From: Candidatus Colimorpha enterica
GTDB lineage: Bacteria > Bacillota > Clostridia > Oscillospirales > CAG-272
Direction: 5' to 3'
NCBI GenBank assembly: GCA_018065475.1
Contig: JAGHTD010000286.1
Span: forward strand, 1-5,666
Length of the DNA stretch: 5,666 nt
Part shown: positions 4,703 through 5,666 of the stretch, piece after piece
Position numbering within the stretch: position 1 is the stretch's first letter
Layout: each line of letters opens with the position of its first letter
Position numbers and translations under genes: made by a program
The notes under the pieces: model-generated
What the model saw: the letters and a program-made list of their open reading frames with translations, nothing else
Database searches by the model: none
What the model was told of the DNA's origin: nothing

Positions 4703-5666
4703 TTACTGCCTTTCAGACATAGAAATCGGTTTTGGCGGTCTGATATCCGTCAGCGCGCCGGTGTAGTGGCGCAGATTGTGCTCGGCGTAGGGGTGTTTCA
4801 GACATTCTTCCTCGTTCAGCTCGATCCCGAGACCGGGACGGTCGCCGATCTTTATGCGTCCGTTTTCGTAAATGAGGTTTTCGTCGGTGATATATCTTCT
4901 GTAATCGACGTCGCTGTACATTATTTCAAGGATGAAGAAGTTTGGACAGCAGGCCGCGAGCTGAAGCGTAGCGGCGTTTGCGACGGGCCCCGACGGATTG
5001 TGAGGAGCGAAGGGAATGTAGTTGGCTTCTGCTGTGGCGGCGATCTTTTTCAGTTCCATTATGCCTCCGGCGTGGGAAACGTCAGGCTGGATGTAGTCGC
5101 AGGCGCGGCGGCGGAAAAGCTCGTTGTAATCGTAGCGGGTATATAATCTTTCCCCCGCGGCGATGGCGACGGGTGATTTTGCCCTGACCGCCTCAAGTGC
5201 TTCGAGATTGTTGGGAGGCACGGGCTCTTCGAGGAACAGAGGTTTGAACTGCGCAACCTCCTGAGCGATCTTGATTCCGGTGGGAACGTCAAATCTTCCG
5301 TGCGCCTCGATGAGCAGGTCAACGCCGTTTCCGACGGCTTCCCTCACGGCGGCGATACAGCGGAGCGCTTTGTCGAGGTCGCTGTTGCTTATCTGCAGAT
5401 AGCTCTTGCCGAAGGGGTCCCATTTCATCGCGGTGACACCGCGCGAAAAGGCGATTTTTGCCTTTTCACCGAACTCCTCCGGCTCCTTCGCTCCGGCAAA
5501 CCAGCCGTTTACGTAAATACGGCAGTCGTCGTTCACCTTTCCGCCGAGAAGCTGATATACCGGAACGCCGAGTGACTTTCCGAGAATATCCCAGAGGGCC
5601 ATTTCGACTGCGGAGAGGGCACTCATAAGTACGGCTCCGCCTCTCCAGTACGCATCGCGGTATATG
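4703..5666 (-). CDS. Enolase-superfamily (mandelate racemase/muconate lactonizing group) sugar-acid dehydratase, 5' end outside window
   Basis: The frame stays open to the right edge, and its product upstream of the ATG at 5626 (YRDAYWRGGAVL) is itself family-like, so the true start lies outside. About 320 residues are visible; roughly 65-80 N-terminal residues (the capping domain) are missing compared with the usual 380-400. Numbering from that internal Met: WDILGK at 12-17; MKWD with candidate base K68; metal ligands E107 (EAHGRF), E133 (EEPV) and E159 (AGER); the catalytic dyad D182 (QPDVSHAGG) and H209 (APHNPSGP); and E234 (LEI). The HGR histidine (H109) beside the first metal ligand is shared with galactonate dehydratase-like enzymes and supports removal of water from a sugar acid to a 2-keto-3-deoxy acid. 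The C-terminal RPGLGIEL segment is also typical. It is translationally coupled to the downstream SDR. The specific substrate cannot be assigned. Confidence 0.9.
   Translation of the reverse strand, partial: IYRDAYWRGGAVLMSALSAVEMALWDILGKSLGVPVYQLLGGKVNDDCRIYVNGWFAGAKEPEEFGEKAKIAFSRGVTAMKWDPFGKSYLQISNSDLDKALRCIAAVREAVGNGVDLLIEAHGRFDVPTGIKIAQEVAQFKPLFLEEPVPPNNLEALEAVRAKSPVAIAAGERLYTRYDYNELFRRRACDYIQPDVSHAGGIMELKKIAATAEANYIPFAPHNPSGPVANAATLQLAACCPNFFILEIMYSDVDYRRYITDENLIYENGRIKIGDRPGLGIELNEEECLKHPYAEHNLRHYTGALTDIRPPKPISMSERQ

Noticed and set aside
3919..4722. A 267-codon + strand ORF opposite the SDR gene, longer than the SDR itself
   Set aside because: It has no family motifs and lies over a gene with a full SDR tetrad. 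The long antisense opening is typical of GC-biased codon use.
4580..5146. A 188-codon + strand ORF opposite the dehydratase/SDR junction
   Set aside because: It is a shadow frame with no recognisable domain, crossing two real minus-strand genes.

Overview
The window looks like chromosomal DNA from an anaerobic, probably gut-associated Clostridia-type Firmicute. The basis is a desulfoferrodoxin-type superoxide reductase, strong GGAGG ribosome binding sites, a consensus housekeeping promoter, GC-rich hairpin terminators, and moderately GC-rich genes set among AT-rich spacers. This is an inference from gene content and signals; no rRNA or other phylogenetic marker is present.

Layout. Positions 3-92 may be the last codons of an IS630-like transposase entering from the left edge. 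Positions 94-441 hold no convincing gene. They contain a dense set of interlocking inverted repeats that folds on paper into a multi-branched RNA (about 107-369) ending in an intrinsic terminator. Near-identical 31-bp direct repeats lie at 107-137 and 411-441. Positions 442-651 are the control region of the superoxide reductase gene: an excellent promoter (TTGACG, 17 bp, TACAAT, with an extended -10), three spaced copies of an ACGTAAATG-like word around it, and a leader of about 120 nt with a small hairpin just before the ribosome binding site. The desulfoferrodoxin (652-1026) has its own terminator. Next on the + strand come a multidomain PHP metallohydrolase (1106-2863) and, 28 bp later, a seven-bladed propeller lactonase (2892-3869), which look like one operon. 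A bidirectional terminator (3885-3917) separates them from a convergent minus-strand operon: an enolase-superfamily sugar-acid dehydratase, whose 5' end lies beyond the right edge, and an SDR oxidoreductase one base downstream.

How the genes may work together. The SDR, lactonase and enolase-superfamily dehydratase are the enzyme types used in successive early steps of non-phosphorylative sugar oxidation (sugar to lactone to sugar acid to 2-keto-3-deoxy acid). Their adjacency suggests a sugar or sugar-acid utilisation locus. The PHP protein carries a discoidin-like C-terminal domain and may act on a phosphorylated or otherwise modified carbohydrate, but its substrate cannot be read from the sequence. 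The superoxide reductase is a separate transcription unit for oxygen defence.

The part most likely to be undescribed is the structured noncoding element at about 94-441, followed by the word array around the superoxide reductase promoter.
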